Assembly (NCBI GenBank): GCA_001179505.1
Contig: CDMY01000272.1
Coordinates: 83,590 to 140,612 of the forward strand
Source of the DNA: Vitrella brassicaformis
Lineage: Eukaryota > Sar > Vitrellaceae
Reading direction: 5' to 3'
DNA: 57,023 nt
Shown here: positions 45,613-57,023 of the stretch, in pieces
How the letters are laid out: every line of letters starts with the position of its first letter
How positions within the stretch are numbered: position 1 is the stretch's first letter
Program-made: the position numbers and the translations under genes
Notes under the pieces: model-generated
The model's input: the letters and a program-made list of their open reading frames with translations, nothing else
Told to the model about the DNA's origin: nothing
The model's database searches: none

Positions 45613-48600
45613 ATGATTCGGCGTCAGTCCCATCGATGGGAGTTCGAGGCCTCCACTCACTTCTTCCTCATCCGGCCGCGGGCCTACTTCTCCAGTCGGC
45701 AGGCGGCAGAGCTCTCGTCCTCCCCCTCCACCCCGCACGACAACTCTCTCGTCATCGACCGCCGCACCAGGAGCATCACCACCGTCCCGTCCAACGCGCA
45801 GCTCATGCAGCAGCTGATGCAGCGGCCGGCAAGGCAGGGCGGCGAGCGGGACAAGTGGGTCGAGAGGAGGGAGTTCGACGCGCTACTCGGCGTCGTCACG
45901 ATCGAGAATGCCGCTTACCTGGTGCTGGTGACTGACAGTACCAAGATCTGTTCCATGCCGTCGGTGGGCGGGGCGTCCAAGGACAACAAGGACATCTACA
46001 CCATCAAGGCGGCCGAGTGCATCCCCTATCGGCCGTGTCCCCCCGGCATGCCACCCGGCGCACCATCGGGTCCCGCGGCGCCGGCGTCGAGCGGCCCAGG
46101 CGGTCTCAAGGGCGGGGATCATGCCAAGTATGTGTCCAACATCGAGAAGCTGCTCAGCTCGGGCTTCTACTACTCGTATGACTATGATCTCACCCACACA
46201 CTGCAGCGAAAGAGGAACCAAGAGTAAGCAAGCTGATTGCGGGCGGGGGAGATCTGCTGTGTGTTGTGTGGCTTCTCATGTGCTGTGTGTTGTGTCAGGC
46301 TGTCGTCTGCTGAGAGTGCCCCATTAGTGGAGATAGCAGACGAGCGGTTCTTCTGGAACCGGTGGCTGTGCCAGCCCTTCCTCGACAGCAAAGTCGCCCC
46401 CTACTGGCTCGTACCAATCGTGCAAGGTGACTACCCCACCTAAACTAAACACACACACTCCCGTAAAGGGAAGGGGCTATGCACTGACTGCACTTGATTG
46501 TATGTATGGTTGATGGTATGTATGGTGGGTTCGTGCGTGCAGGTCACGTGAAGATGGCGAGCCTTGAGGAGGGCGGCAACCGGCTGGATCTGATTCTCAT
46601 CAGCCGGCGGTCGTGCAGGCGGGGCGGCACGCGCTACAACGCCAGGGGCATCGACGACGAGGGGCAGGTTGCCAACTTCGTCGAGACCGAGCAGCTCACC
46701 TATATCAACAGACAGAGGGTCCTCTCCTTCGTACAGATACGCGGATCGGTGCCCGTCTTCTGGGAGCAGACTGGTGCGTGCGGTGGGGTGGGAAGGAACC
46801 AACAGGCAGGGCAGGAGATGAGGGAGGCTTGGCTTGTCGCACTCTGTGTCTGTCTGCCAACCGGGTGGGGTGATGTTGATGTGGTGTGTCCACCAGGTTT
46901 GGCGGCCAACACGACAGTGACCCGGCCGCCGTATTTCACGTACAAGGCGTGCAAGCGTCACCAGGACGAGATCATCCACCACTACGGCGAGATCATGTAC
47001 GTCGACCTACTCAGCGGCAACAAACTGCAGGAGACCCGCATCACCGAGGCCCTCAACAAGCAGCTCTCACACCTCTGGTGCCCACGGCCGGAGGACGGAC
47101 GGCCGCCTGACGCTCCCCCCATCCCGCAGGGCGAGGCCGGCAACCCTGGGGGCCTCGAGGCCAAGTACAAGAAGCTCCTCTCCTACACACACTTCGATTT
47201 CCACCAAGAGGTCAGTCAGTCAGCTCATGAGACATACAGACAGCACAGAGAGAGGGATAGATGTGAGGTGTGTGGGCGTGTGTGTGTAGGTGAAGGATCT
47301 GGGGTTTGAGCTGGCGCTGCATTCTCTGATCCACTCGAAGCTGACGCCCTTCTTGTCACGGTCGGGCTTATACGACTCTGACGACCCCTCCAAGTGGCAG
47401 ACGGGCGTCATCAGGACCAACTGCCTCGATTGCCTCGACAGAACCAACGCCGTCCAGTGGTACGTTCTCGCCATCCATCCATCCGCATACGCACACACGC
47501 TTCCACGTGTGATGAGGATGGCTTGGTCTGTTTGCTTGCGTGTGTGTGTGTTGGTGTGTTGGCTTGAAGGTACATCACCTGGTCGATGCTGGCGCAGCAT
47601 CTCATGCCCATCCCCGCCCTCCAGGTCTTCGTCGCCGAGGAGACGCCTGCCGGCTCGCAGCAGCAGCAACAGCCGATGGTGAGCCAAGTGAAACGACCGA
47701 CCAGCTGGCCACGGCAAACACAATGGCCATTGATTGCATGTGTGTGGGTGCTGTCTGTGTCACATCAGGCGCAGCCGCAGCTGGTAGGGACTGCGATGGA
47801 GAAGATGGAGAAGGCGGCGGACGGCCTGCGGTCCAACTCACAGATGCAGCTGGAGCCTGAGAGGGTACCGCCACTCAAAGCAATGCTCTCGTCCATGTGG
47901 GCTGAACAGGTGAGCTAGCTGCGCAGAAGAATGCCGTTGTTGTGTGGTCGAGGGTCGTTCCCGTCTCCCCCCATTTCGTGTGTGTGTGTGTGTGTGTAGG
48001 GCGACGCGATATCAGTCCAGTATACGGGGACCGGGTCCATCCTGTCGTCTGTCATCAAGCAGGGCAAGTCGTCCATCACAACCAACATAGAGCACGCACT
48101 CCGCTCCATCGGCAGGTACAGACAGCCTGGCACATGAAGAAGACCGACCGACACACCCACACCTCCCTCCCTCTCTCTCTCTCTCTCACCCATTGCCATC
48201 ATTGCCATCATGATGCACTCACGCAGGTTCTACCAGAACAACTTCGAGGACAGCCTGCGTCAGGAGTGCATCGACCTCCTGCTCGGCCGCCACCGCATCT
48301 CCGGCACCCGCACCACCAGATTCGAAGACCCCTCCATGGCGGCATACCCCCGTGACGCCTCAGCCCCGCCCCTCCCCACCCGCCCCAACACATCCGAGGG
48401 CACCTCCCCCATTGCCCATGGCGACGTGCTGCGCGAGCGGCACGCCACCGACCACGACGTCATCCCTGAGGACAACGCGCCCACTGATGGCACCCAGCAC
48501 AAGGCCGCCATCAGGAGGATGTCCACCACGGGCGGCGAAGGGGCCCAGGGCCGGTCCAATGCGCCCAAGCCAGCCTCCTCCTCTGCACACCACCACCCCG

Positions 48601-51600
48601 GCCACCATCCTCACCACCACCATCACACGTCACGGGGTGGCGGGGCGTCGTCAGGGCCGCTGTCGGGCGGGATGTCTGTGAAGGACCCCAACCGGCGTCG
48701 GCTGACGGTTTGGGTGGGGAGCTGGAACCTGGGGGGCAAGAGGCTGGACGGCACCATTCGGCACTGGCTAGAGCCCGACCCCGGCTGGCAGCCCTGGTGG
48801 GAGAGCCTCAAGGACAAGTATGGCGTCTCCGCCCCGCCAATCCGCGAGGACGACCAGGCGGAACACCTCCCGGACATATTCATTCTCTGCATACAGGAAC
48901 TGGTAGGCACCGCACCCCGCCGGCCGGGCAAACAAGACAGACACCACCGCCAGTAGTCTCTTGTTGATGGATGTGTGTCTGTGGTCAGATTGAGTTGTCC
49001 GGCTACAATGTGATCATGGGCAGTCCAGACAAGGACCGGGAGGAGGGCATCGAGAGCGCCGTGGACTTCATCCTGCGCAACCTGGGGCTGCGCGGTGCGT
49101 CAGGTCAGCCGCTGTATCGGCGCGTGCAGAGTGTGGCGATGGTGGGCCTCTACTCGGTCATGTTCGCCAAAGACGCGCTCAGGGAGGTCCTCTCGGGCTT
49201 CGACGTCGGCTCCGTCAAAGTGGGCTTCAAGGGCAGCACCGGCAACAAGGTAAGGTACACCCATGGTGTGGCCACACACACGCAAACCAAGAATCGGCCA
49301 GCGTGTGTGTGTATGTGGGTGGGTGTGATTTGATTGCCCTCCTATTGTCCAGGGTGCCGTGTGTATCCGATTTGTGGTCGGCGCCACTCCTGTCTGTGTC
49401 GTCAATGTGCACCTCTCCCCTGGTCAGCCACCACGCAGCCCAACACAACACAGCACAACACAGCGTGTTGTGTGTGCAGGTCAGGAGAAGGTCGACGAGC
49501 GGTGTCGTGAGTTCCGTAGCATCCTGCAGCAGGCCTTCCAGAGCGTGCGGTCGCACTACTCCATCCTGGAGCACGACGCCATCATCGTGGCCGGCGACTT
49601 CAACTTCCGCGTCAACATGGACAAGGACGACATTCGCAGGAACATGACAACCGAACAGGGCATTCAGAAATGCATCTTGTAAGCTAAGTCCTATGAATGA
49701 ATGGCATGGCAACACTGGCCGAATGGCTGGCTGGCATAGTCCTTGAGCACTGGTCTCTCTCTGCGTTGCGTGTGTGTGGTCAGCCACGATCAGCTGACCC
49801 GTGCGCGCAAGGCTGATGAGTATTTTCGTTACTTCCGGGAGCCGCCGCTGCGGTTCGGCCCCACCTACAAGTACATCGCATGCAGCACCGAATTCGACTG
49901 GAAGAGGGCACCCGCATGGTACAGCCCACACACACTCACACACGCACACCCTCACCCAAACCACCCATCCCTTGTCCTGTCGTCATGATCCATCCGTCCA
50001 TCCATCCGCTCACCGCACCATTGTCTGCTTGCAGGTGTGACAGGATTCTGTTCACGGGCAAGCAGATCCGCTCCCTCACCTACTGCCGCCACGACCTCTC
50101 CACCAGCGACCACCGACCCATCTCGGCGCTGTTCGAGGTGGTGGTCCGCCTGCGGCCGCCACAGTACCGGCCGCAGAACGGCGTGCCCTACCACCACCCG
50201 CCCAACCACTCGTACCGATACGAGATACCCACCACGGCGGGGTTGAGGGTGGAGGGGGAGTCGCCCAGGCTGACCGTGCACCCGCCGCTGAGGGCGCCAG
50301 ACGTCGCATACAACAACGATGGACGGGTAAGGGCAAGGAGAGGAGAGAGGATGGGATGCCTGTCTATCGAGCTAACAGGGGGTATTCTTATGCCTTGTCC
50401 GTGTGTGTGCTGCAGGAGTCCTCGTCTGGGCCGCGGTCTGTCCGGTCTGCTGAAGAGGCCAGGAGGTGCGTGAGATCCTCAGACCAACACATGAACAAAC
50501 AGCCGTGACTTGCTGACCGCTTCGTGTGTGCGCGCGTGGCTTCCTTTCTTCCTTCAGTGAGTCTGAGAGCGTCGCCGAGTCGTTCACTCTGATCGACCTG
50601 TCCGACAGCCAGTCCCCCTCCCTCTGCCCCCAGCCCCCGCCCCCATACCCATCCAGCGCACCATCCTCACCCCTACCATCAGTCATCCACACACCTTCAG
50701 AGCCGCCGCTCTCCTCGCCCGAGTGGACGGCATCTGAGGCACCATCGCCATCAGTCTCTCCGGACCCCAGGCCACCGCATGACGAGTCGAAGACGCAGCA
50801 AGCTTCGTCGTCATCAGGACCACCGCCACGACCAAAAGCGGCGAGCAGTGGCAAAGAGCCGGCTGCCAACCTCACGTCGCCGGGGCTGGGCAGAGGTGAG
50901 GAAGGAAGGCGACACGGGGAAGGTTTCGTCGGCCATGGAGGCTTACCTGCGCACTCGTGTGTCCACTCAGGTGGCAAAGGCGGGCTCTCGGCGCCGCCAG
51001 AATGGGCCATCGTCAACACATCCGGATCACAGGTGCGATGCACACCTGATAAAGAGAAGAAATGCCCTCATTGACCATTGTCGCTGTCTTCCGTCATGTG
51101 TGTGCAGCGGTCCGTGGCGTCCGGCTCATCCGGGGAGTTCTCATCCGAGTACGAGCTGCTGGCGGCCCCGTCGCGCCTCCCGTCGTCCAACTCGCCCTCA
51201 CAAGGGGCCTCATCGCCGTCATCGTCTCTCAGGCCGCCCCCTCCCCCACCCCCACCCCCACCAGCCCAGCCGCAACCTCAGCCAGCGCCCCCTGCACCGG
51301 TGCGCCCATCGGCTGCGACGGCCAATCCGCCTGTCGCAGCGGTGAGGACCGTGCAGGGGCCACTGGCGCAGCAGAATGGGCCATTGGTCCCCGCACAGCC
51401 TGTGCCAGCGTCGGTGTTGGCGAAGCGAGAGGAGGGGCATTCGTCTCTTGTGGACTACCTTAGTTCATCACGTGAGCACGCAATACACTGATAGCACGTA
51501 CACACAGAGTCTGCTGTATGTCGTTGGCGTTGGTGTGTGTTTCGCTGCGCAGTTGCGAGCTTGCCCGAAGATTTGTTGTCAGCCCGACCTCGCGAGCAAG

Positions 51601-52181
51601 GTGAGACGGCCGAGCAACACTCGGTCGTGGGACAGATGAAAGACACTGATCGACCGATCTGTCTGTGTTTTCGACGAACAGATTTGTTGTCTGGTTCCCC
51701 GTACCACCACCGCCACGTGAGCAACCCACTGTCGCCCCTGATGCTGGCAGCAGACAGCGTCCGCCCAACCTCAACCGTCAGTAGCCATCCCCCCGTGCCC
51801 CTTCCCCCCACACGCCCGTCCCCTCCCTCCTCCTTCCACCACTACATCGACAACATCCACGACAGTCGACTCATGGCCACGGCCGCGCCACCAAGTGCTG
51901 CGAGCGTCCCTCTCATGGGCTCCTCGCCGCCCGGCCAGTCTTTGTGGGCGGGCGGTGACGGGCGGGGTCGCGCCCCCTCTCCTGAGCCTGCAGTGTCGCA
52001 TTCGATGGGCGACGCCAGCCTAGATGACGTCTTTGGTGCCGCTGCTGCTGCTTCTGCTTCTGTGATGGGTGGCGAGTCGGGTCAGAGGGATGGAGGTGAC
52101 GTGAAGAAGCAGCATCAGCAGCAGCCGCCTCAGGACGATCTGATAGACGATTGGTGGATGCAGGATGGGGCCAAAGAGTGA
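45613..52181 (+). CDS. Synaptojanin-like phosphoinositide phosphatase (SAC + 5-phosphatase), about 1,650 aa
   Basis: About 19 exons. The N-terminal half is a SAC domain with the catalytic CX5R motif intact in '[15 protein letters not shown]' (about residue 470) and other conserved parts ('[18 protein letters not shown]', '[14 protein letters not shown]', 'HFDFHQE'). After a His/Pro-rich linker comes an inositol-polyphosphate 5-phosphatase domain: '[10 protein letters not shown]', '[10 protein letters not shown]', '[14 protein letters not shown]', 'VNVHLSPG', '[10 protein letters not shown]', 'DRILFTGK' and '[12 protein letters not shown]'. All metal- and phosphate-binding motifs look intact. 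SAC plus 5-phosphatase is the synaptojanin layout, which turns PI(4,5)P2 and PI4P into PI during endocytosis. The last 500 aa are a Pro/Ser-rich tail ending '[15 protein letters not shown]'. I start at ATG 45613; the GTG at 45601 is not a plausible eukaryotic start. Confidence 0.88.
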
Positions 52182-52675
52182 TGTGTGTATGTGTGTATGT
52201 GTGTGTGAGTTGTTAGTTGAGAGAGAGAGAGTGTGAGTGAGATGAGATGCGGATTTTTCGCGCCGTGTCTGTCTGTCTGTATTTGCCCTGCATGCTTGTG
52301 TGGTGTGGAAATTGCGCCTGCTGGTGTGGGTGGGGGAGAGATGGTGGGCGGACGGACGGATGGTGGGCGGATGGGATCATGGAGTGGGAATGGATGTGAC
52401 GAGACTAGTCTCAGAAAGGCTGACGTGCGATGGACATCATGGCCGAGGCTGATCCATATGTGTGTGTAAAGCGCTTCATGCACTCATCTATGCAAAATCG
52501 TCATCGGCACGAATCACACACACAGAAGTAGGTCCTCCCCTCCTGAGTTATAGGGTATCTGTCATATCACCCGCGGCGCTTGACCTGCAATACAAATCTA
52601 TCGCATTCGACATCGAATTGGTTCGAGCAGAGGCCGGTCAGGCTGTGCTGAGCCCGGAAGCGACACGCCACCTTT
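52182..52675. other. Spacer between convergent genes
   Basis: No gene is seen; TG and GA runs lie just after the synaptojanin-like stop codon. Confidence 0.5.
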
Positions 52676-55412
52676 CTACCCACAGTGGTGTGACCAAAAA
52701 AGGTCACGGACGTCTCCTTGTGGCCCTGCCCGCAGGAAAAGCATACATATAGAGATCGGTGGTGGGCGTGTCTGACTGGCCAGCTGCCTTCCTTCCTTGT
52801 GTGTTACTCTGAGTTTGGTGGATGAGGCTACCACCGCCATGACGTTGCCATAGAACGCATCGAAGTCGGCATCCGTCACATCACCTGAAAGGCACACAAA
52901 CTCGCAACCGAATGGCGATGAAATGGCGGCCCGATTTCATCTGGCTGGTACGTACCTGTGATATGGAAGGTCACCTTTTCAATGGCGGGCAGATGGGCCG
53001 CGTGTCGACCCAGCTCCAAGCCATTCCTCGCACCGGCTGTGGTCAGCGTGGCCGAAGGGATGCTGCGCAAGTCTAGTGTGAGGGTCCTGTCGGTCTTGGT
53101 CCTGGCGTAGTGGGACTGGAGGGCTCTGAGAAAGGGCACGATAGCGTCGGGCTCAGCCGGGGATGTCCGCGCTAGCACCGTGGTGAGCTTGCGCATGCAG
53201 GCCGCGATGTCGGCGGCCCTCTCCTGCTTCTCTGGCGTCGCCAAAGCACTCGACTCCAGCTCGAGGGTGTCGGCCTCTGGAAACGTGCCATCTGTGATAC
53301 CACTAGCACCCGCTGCACAGGTGGCTGCTGCTGCGGTCCCTTCTTGGGCCGTCTCCTCACCCCCTGAGTATACGACTTGGCCCAAGTGAGCAGCGAGATG
53401 GCCGACAATCGCTCGCACCAGCGGCCTGCGGTGAGTGCAGCCCCAAGACACGAGCTCCGCAGCGATGCTGCACTGGTAGTCCGTGTCTAAGAAGGACTGG
53501 GGACTCGCGAGGGCATCAGGATGCATGACAGCACCACTGCACGCACACACCGCACAATGCGAGTAGGAAAGAAAGGTGCTACTACGCGGCCTTACGCGAG
53601 GTCAGCCACTTTCTCGATTCGGATGCGAGTCCCATCGTCGTTGCGCATGTCGTCACCAGGAAGAATGTCCATGCCCATATGGCAGAGCGTACGGTTGACA
53701 CCCCGCCCCACCAGAGTGTCGCGCAATCGGTCGATATGGTGGGCCCGTGCCTGCCACACCTTGACTGGCTTAAGCGAACGGAGACTCGACAGAGAGTTGC
53801 TGGGTGAAAGAACACGGAGGACCTCCACCAGCTCTTCCCCTTCACCGTCCTCCTCAATTCCCCCAAGGTCGATTTCCTCGAGACTCTCACACCCGCTGAT
53901 CCACGGCTTGACGGCCTCAGTGGACACAAAACCTCGGTCAATCGCGAGACTTGTGAGGTTGGGGGTGCACCAGCTGCGGCCAATGCGAAGAGGGGCAAAC
54001 TCTACCGACAGGCCAACGACCGTTGTGAGCGCGGGCAGGTGGACGGGGGCGGAGGGGGCGGGGAGGGGCTCAGATGAGGGGGGCGGGTGGGGGATGCGAA
54101 TGCTGTAGAGAAAGAAGAGCCTGAATTCCTCAAAGGACAACACTTCCAATGTGCCCTCGTCTGCCGACTGGCTGCGGTCATCATCTCGCCCTGCCGCGGC
54201 AGCAGCTGCCCCCTCCCCGCCCTTCCTCTCCTGTCGTTTCTTGTCTGCGATGGCCGCCCTGCCGAAGGCGTGACCTTCCACCACGGCCACCCAGGTCCCG
54301 CGGCACCAGCAGTCGCAGTCCTCGGGGTAGCGGTGCTTGATCTCTCGCACGTTTGCCGCCCTCTTGCCCCATCTGTGTGCCACGGCCAGCGGCATGGTCT
54401 CCCACATGCGCCGTGCGGTGTCGTTCTCACAGTCGATGACCAGGTTGGTGTAGTTGGCGGCCGACTGATGGAAGAGGGGCGTGCCGAGAGGCCGGCGGTG
54501 GCGCGTCAGCTCCCAGGGCTGCAGGTGGCCGAAGACCTCGGAGAGCTCATCACGGGACAGACGAATGCGAGCCTGGCATGGAAACGGGGAGGGCATCGAT
54601 ATGTGACGGACTCATACTATTCTCGCGCATTGCTGGCCCTTACTGGTGTTTGGTGGATGGGTGCATTGCCACTCTTATGAATCAAACGATACGATGGGCC
54701 GGCGACTGCCGGAGCCTACAACACCACCACAGCAATGCAGAATGGAGAGATCCCTGCGTCACGATGGCCGGGCACGTCACCCGCTGATCTCACCAGTGCC
54801 TCTGTGTGTTGAGGGCCCGCCGCAGCAGCAGCCTCCGTGGTCGGTGTGAGTGCATCCACAGCACCGGCCAGGCCGGGCTCTCCCTGCTCCAGCTGGGTGG
54901 TGAGTGCATTCAGCAGGGAGGCCATCGAGCCCAGCTGATGATTGAGCACCCATGCCTCAGGAGACGACGCCTGAAGATGAGATGAGCCGCACAAGACCAC
55001 AGTGGACGGCCCTTCGGCGCCTTTTCTCAGTCAGTGAGTTTGACCCACCTGTGCAGCGATGCTGGCGGCGTCTTGCTCAAGAAGGCGCGACAACCGTGCT
55101 ATGATCTATTCACACAACACACACCACCACGCGCGCACACAGCACTGTGCAGCCGAGGAAGCAGCAAGGAAATGGCGTCGTATGGCGTACGTACCCTATC
55201 CTGAATGGGCTGCAGGTGCACCAAGCTGTCCTTCACAGCCTGTGCATTCGCAACAAACTAAAGGGACGCCGAGCAACACACACAGCAGAGCAGTGAAGGC
55301 CCTTCTCCGTCTGGATTATCTCTTCTGTGGTCGTGTGTCATCCTCTGCCCCAGCTGCCTTGTGAGCCCTCAAGAGCCCTCCCGCTCATCGCACTCACCTG
55401 ACTGACGTCCAT
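52676..55412 (-). CDS. F-box/LRR-like protein, about 720 aa
   Basis: Seven exons on the minus strand. The first three are tiny: 'MDVSQ', then 'FVANAQAVKDSLVHLQPIQDR', then 'IIARLSRLLEQDAASIAAQ'. The fourth encodes an Ala/Gln-rich helix region. The long fifth exon starts 'ARIRLSRDELSEVFGHLQPW', close to the F-box pattern (LP.E.L..I...L.P..L). It goes on with leucine-rich stretches such as 'LTSLAIDRGFVSTEAVKPWI' and 'CESLEEIDLGGI', suggesting irregular LRRs. The C-terminal part has 'LTLDLRSIPSATL' and 'IEKVTFHITG', which look like further repeat strands. F-box proteins select targets for SCF ubiquitin ligases. The match is weak, and a lineage-specific repeat family without F-box function is possible. 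The start ATG (55410-55412) is about 300 bp from the LINE fragment. Confidence 0.45.
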
Positions 55413-55664
55413 GGCGGATCAGTCCACGTGTGCTGGCGACGGAAACCAGCCACAAGCTATCAGATCGCACAGGCGGCAGCAATCACTCTCCTGCGATGAG
55501 TCTAAATCCTCAAAATCGCAGGATGACACACACACGAAGACCATGACCAACAAACTCATGCCAGCCTCCCAACTCGCAACCGCTCACCGCATTCATGAGA
55601 ATGCCTCAAGAGCGCAGACCTGCCGTGTACCACATCATGCTCTAACTCGACAGAGGCACGCATC

Positions 55665-57023
55665 CGTCGTCCCACACGTCATGAAAGGGGTGGCTGCGCT
55701 AGCGGTATATCGACGTCGCCTTAGACAGCTTCCTGCCCTTGACCTACAAACACGCTTCCACCTGTATTATGCCACAGTGGCGCCTGTCTACCTGTACGGT
55801 AGTGAGCTGTGGGCGGGCACCAACTGTGATGCTCTAGAGCGTCTCCATCGGCACTACTTGCTGTCATGTATGGGAGTCACTCGTCGTGTCTCTACTGAGG
55901 CCTTGCTGTGTGAGCTTGGTCGTTTTTCGGTGCTCTTCGAGGCGCGTTGTCGCCAGCTGTCCTTCTATATCCGCCTCCGCAATCGCAGAGCTGGCATCCT
56001 TGCAGAGAAGGCTTTTGCTGTTGCACAGCATGCGTATCGGTCTGCTCCGTCATTCCGGCGCATGCAGGGCAACGACGCTTACTTCTACATGCAAAAACAC
56101 AACCCATTCACTCTGTTTGCACGCACATTCGATTTCATGGGCCAGCGTGTCCGGATTAGTCAGATTGGCCCGCTGAGTGCTATCGATATCAAACAGATGA
56201 TCACGGCGCATACAAAGGCAGAGTTTGCTCGTATTTTGACCGAGCGATGGAATCGTGCTCGGTTGCCTGATATGCGTAACACTCCCTCACTTCCTCCGCC
56301 CCTCTCTCTCTCCGCCGAAGCGATATCCTTACTGCCTTGGCGCACATATGCATGTGGTCAGACAGCTGTTACTCGTAGGGCCCTCTTTCAGGCACGCAAG
56401 GAGCTGTTCGTGGCATCCTCTCTGTTCAATCATGCCTTTCTTGTAGCATTTCCTCGCCTACATCGTTCCTTTCCGTCTCCCTTACGCGACTGCCCGTGTG
56501 ACATGGACTCGATTGTGTGTATGGCGCCATATGTGCCTGCTGCTGCGTATATGGATGTGGTGCAGCAAGGGCAAGACTGGCTCCATCGCCTCATTCAGCT
56601 GTTGCCGTGCTTTCCTTCCTACCTGTCACTGCCGTTTCGTAAGCGCCGTGTTCTGTTTCTTTTTGGATGGACGCATCCTCGGCCGGCCGCGAGAGGGCAG
56701 CGTCTGCCCGTTTTGCTCGCACAGAACTGACTTGCTCGTATCTGCCGTGAGCCTTACTGGGCAATCAATCACCCGCCCTCCCATTGAGGATGAGTCTCGT
56801 ATTTTTGCATTCTGTCCATTGTATCGCTCTACTCGTGACACACTCCACACAGTTATCGCCCAGCATGGCGTGACTGCCCCTGACGCCTGTAGTTATCGTC
56901 GGTGGCGCAGGTCACATCCCATTGTGTTCACTTATTGTGTGCTGCAATTGGACAAACTGCCGGTGCTTTCTGCAGCGGCCGACTTTCTTCTGTCAGCACA
57001 GGCGACACGCACTAAGTGGCTTG
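55665..57023 (+). mobile_element. Decayed LINE-type (non-LTR) retrotransposon 3' fragment
   Basis: From about 55665 to the end of the window the plus strand encodes the part that follows the reverse transcriptase in LINE ORF2 proteins: 'FHLYYATVAPVYLYGSELW', 'LERLHRHYLLSCMGVTRR', 'ALLCELGRFSVLFEARCRQL'. Near 56700 the frame shifts by one base. In the new frame comes a Cys/His zinc-knuckle-like signature ('SVCPFCSHRTD', then 'EDESRIFAFCPLYRSTRD'), which is characteristic of the LINE C-terminus. The reverse-transcriptase and endonuclease domains are absent upstream, so the copy is 5' truncated, as is usual for LINEs. The right end is cut by the window. There are no introns, unlike every neighbour. 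The 5' boundary is approximate. Confidence 0.7.

Noticed and set aside
52618-52640. tRNA B-box-like GGTTCGAG (and GTTCGAAC near 6106)
   Set aside because: No matching A-box or cloverleaf could be built around either.

Overview
This is nuclear DNA of a GC-rich, intron-dense, unicellular-type eukaryote. Every gene I could rebuild is split by many short GT-AG introns, commonly 60-120 bp, and there are no operons or bacterial signals. The introns and spacers are full of (TG)n/(CA)n and tetranucleotide repeats (GGAT, GACT, GTCT, CTGC). Cilium-linked, LOTUS, NYN and synaptojanin-type proteins with this gene style suggest an alveolate, perhaps a chromerid such as Vitrella. That placement is inference only. 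Exon models were made by hand from reading frame, splice signals and family resemblance.

Layout: (1) + senescence/spartin-like protein, 441-2659. (2) - divergent protein kinase, 6025-3799. (3) + NYN-domain protein, 6438-7566. (4) - long EF-hand (calcyphosin-like) protein, 14066-8186, broken by a 300-N gap. (5) + protein joining a dynein-stalk-like helical segment to a Nup98-type C-terminal domain, 14181-17652. A 4.6-kb gene-free region (17653-22251) follows; it holds a 39-bp perfect palindrome and two copies of an element whose central module is inverted between copies. (6) - secreted two-FAS1 protein, 24560-22252. (7) + protein joining a selenoprotein-W-like fold, a long acidic linker and two nephrocystin-4-like Ig repeats, 25007-29549. 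(8) - large coiled-coil protein, 36978-30166. (9) + LOTUS (OST-HTH) protein, 37215-39226. (10) - Tctex-type dynein light chain, 41603-40867. (11) + Myb/SANT-like protein, 41899-44079. A second 300-N gap follows. (12) + synaptojanin-like SAC/5-phosphatase, 45613-52181. (13) - F-box/LRR-like protein, 55412-52676. The right edge is a decayed LINE-type retrotransposon fragment.

Genes 1-11 alternate strand strictly, giving five head-to-head pairs with 114-446 bp between start codons, so bidirectional promoters are likely the rule. Several products point to cilia or microtubules (calcyphosin-like, nephrocystin-4-like, Tctex1, the dynein-stalk-like segment) and two to RNA regulation (NYN, LOTUS). 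I see no pathway-type cluster. The most unusual points are the Nup98/dynein-stalk protein, the SelW/NPHP4-like protein and the element with the inverted centre at 18.2-18.4 and 20.5-20.8 kb.
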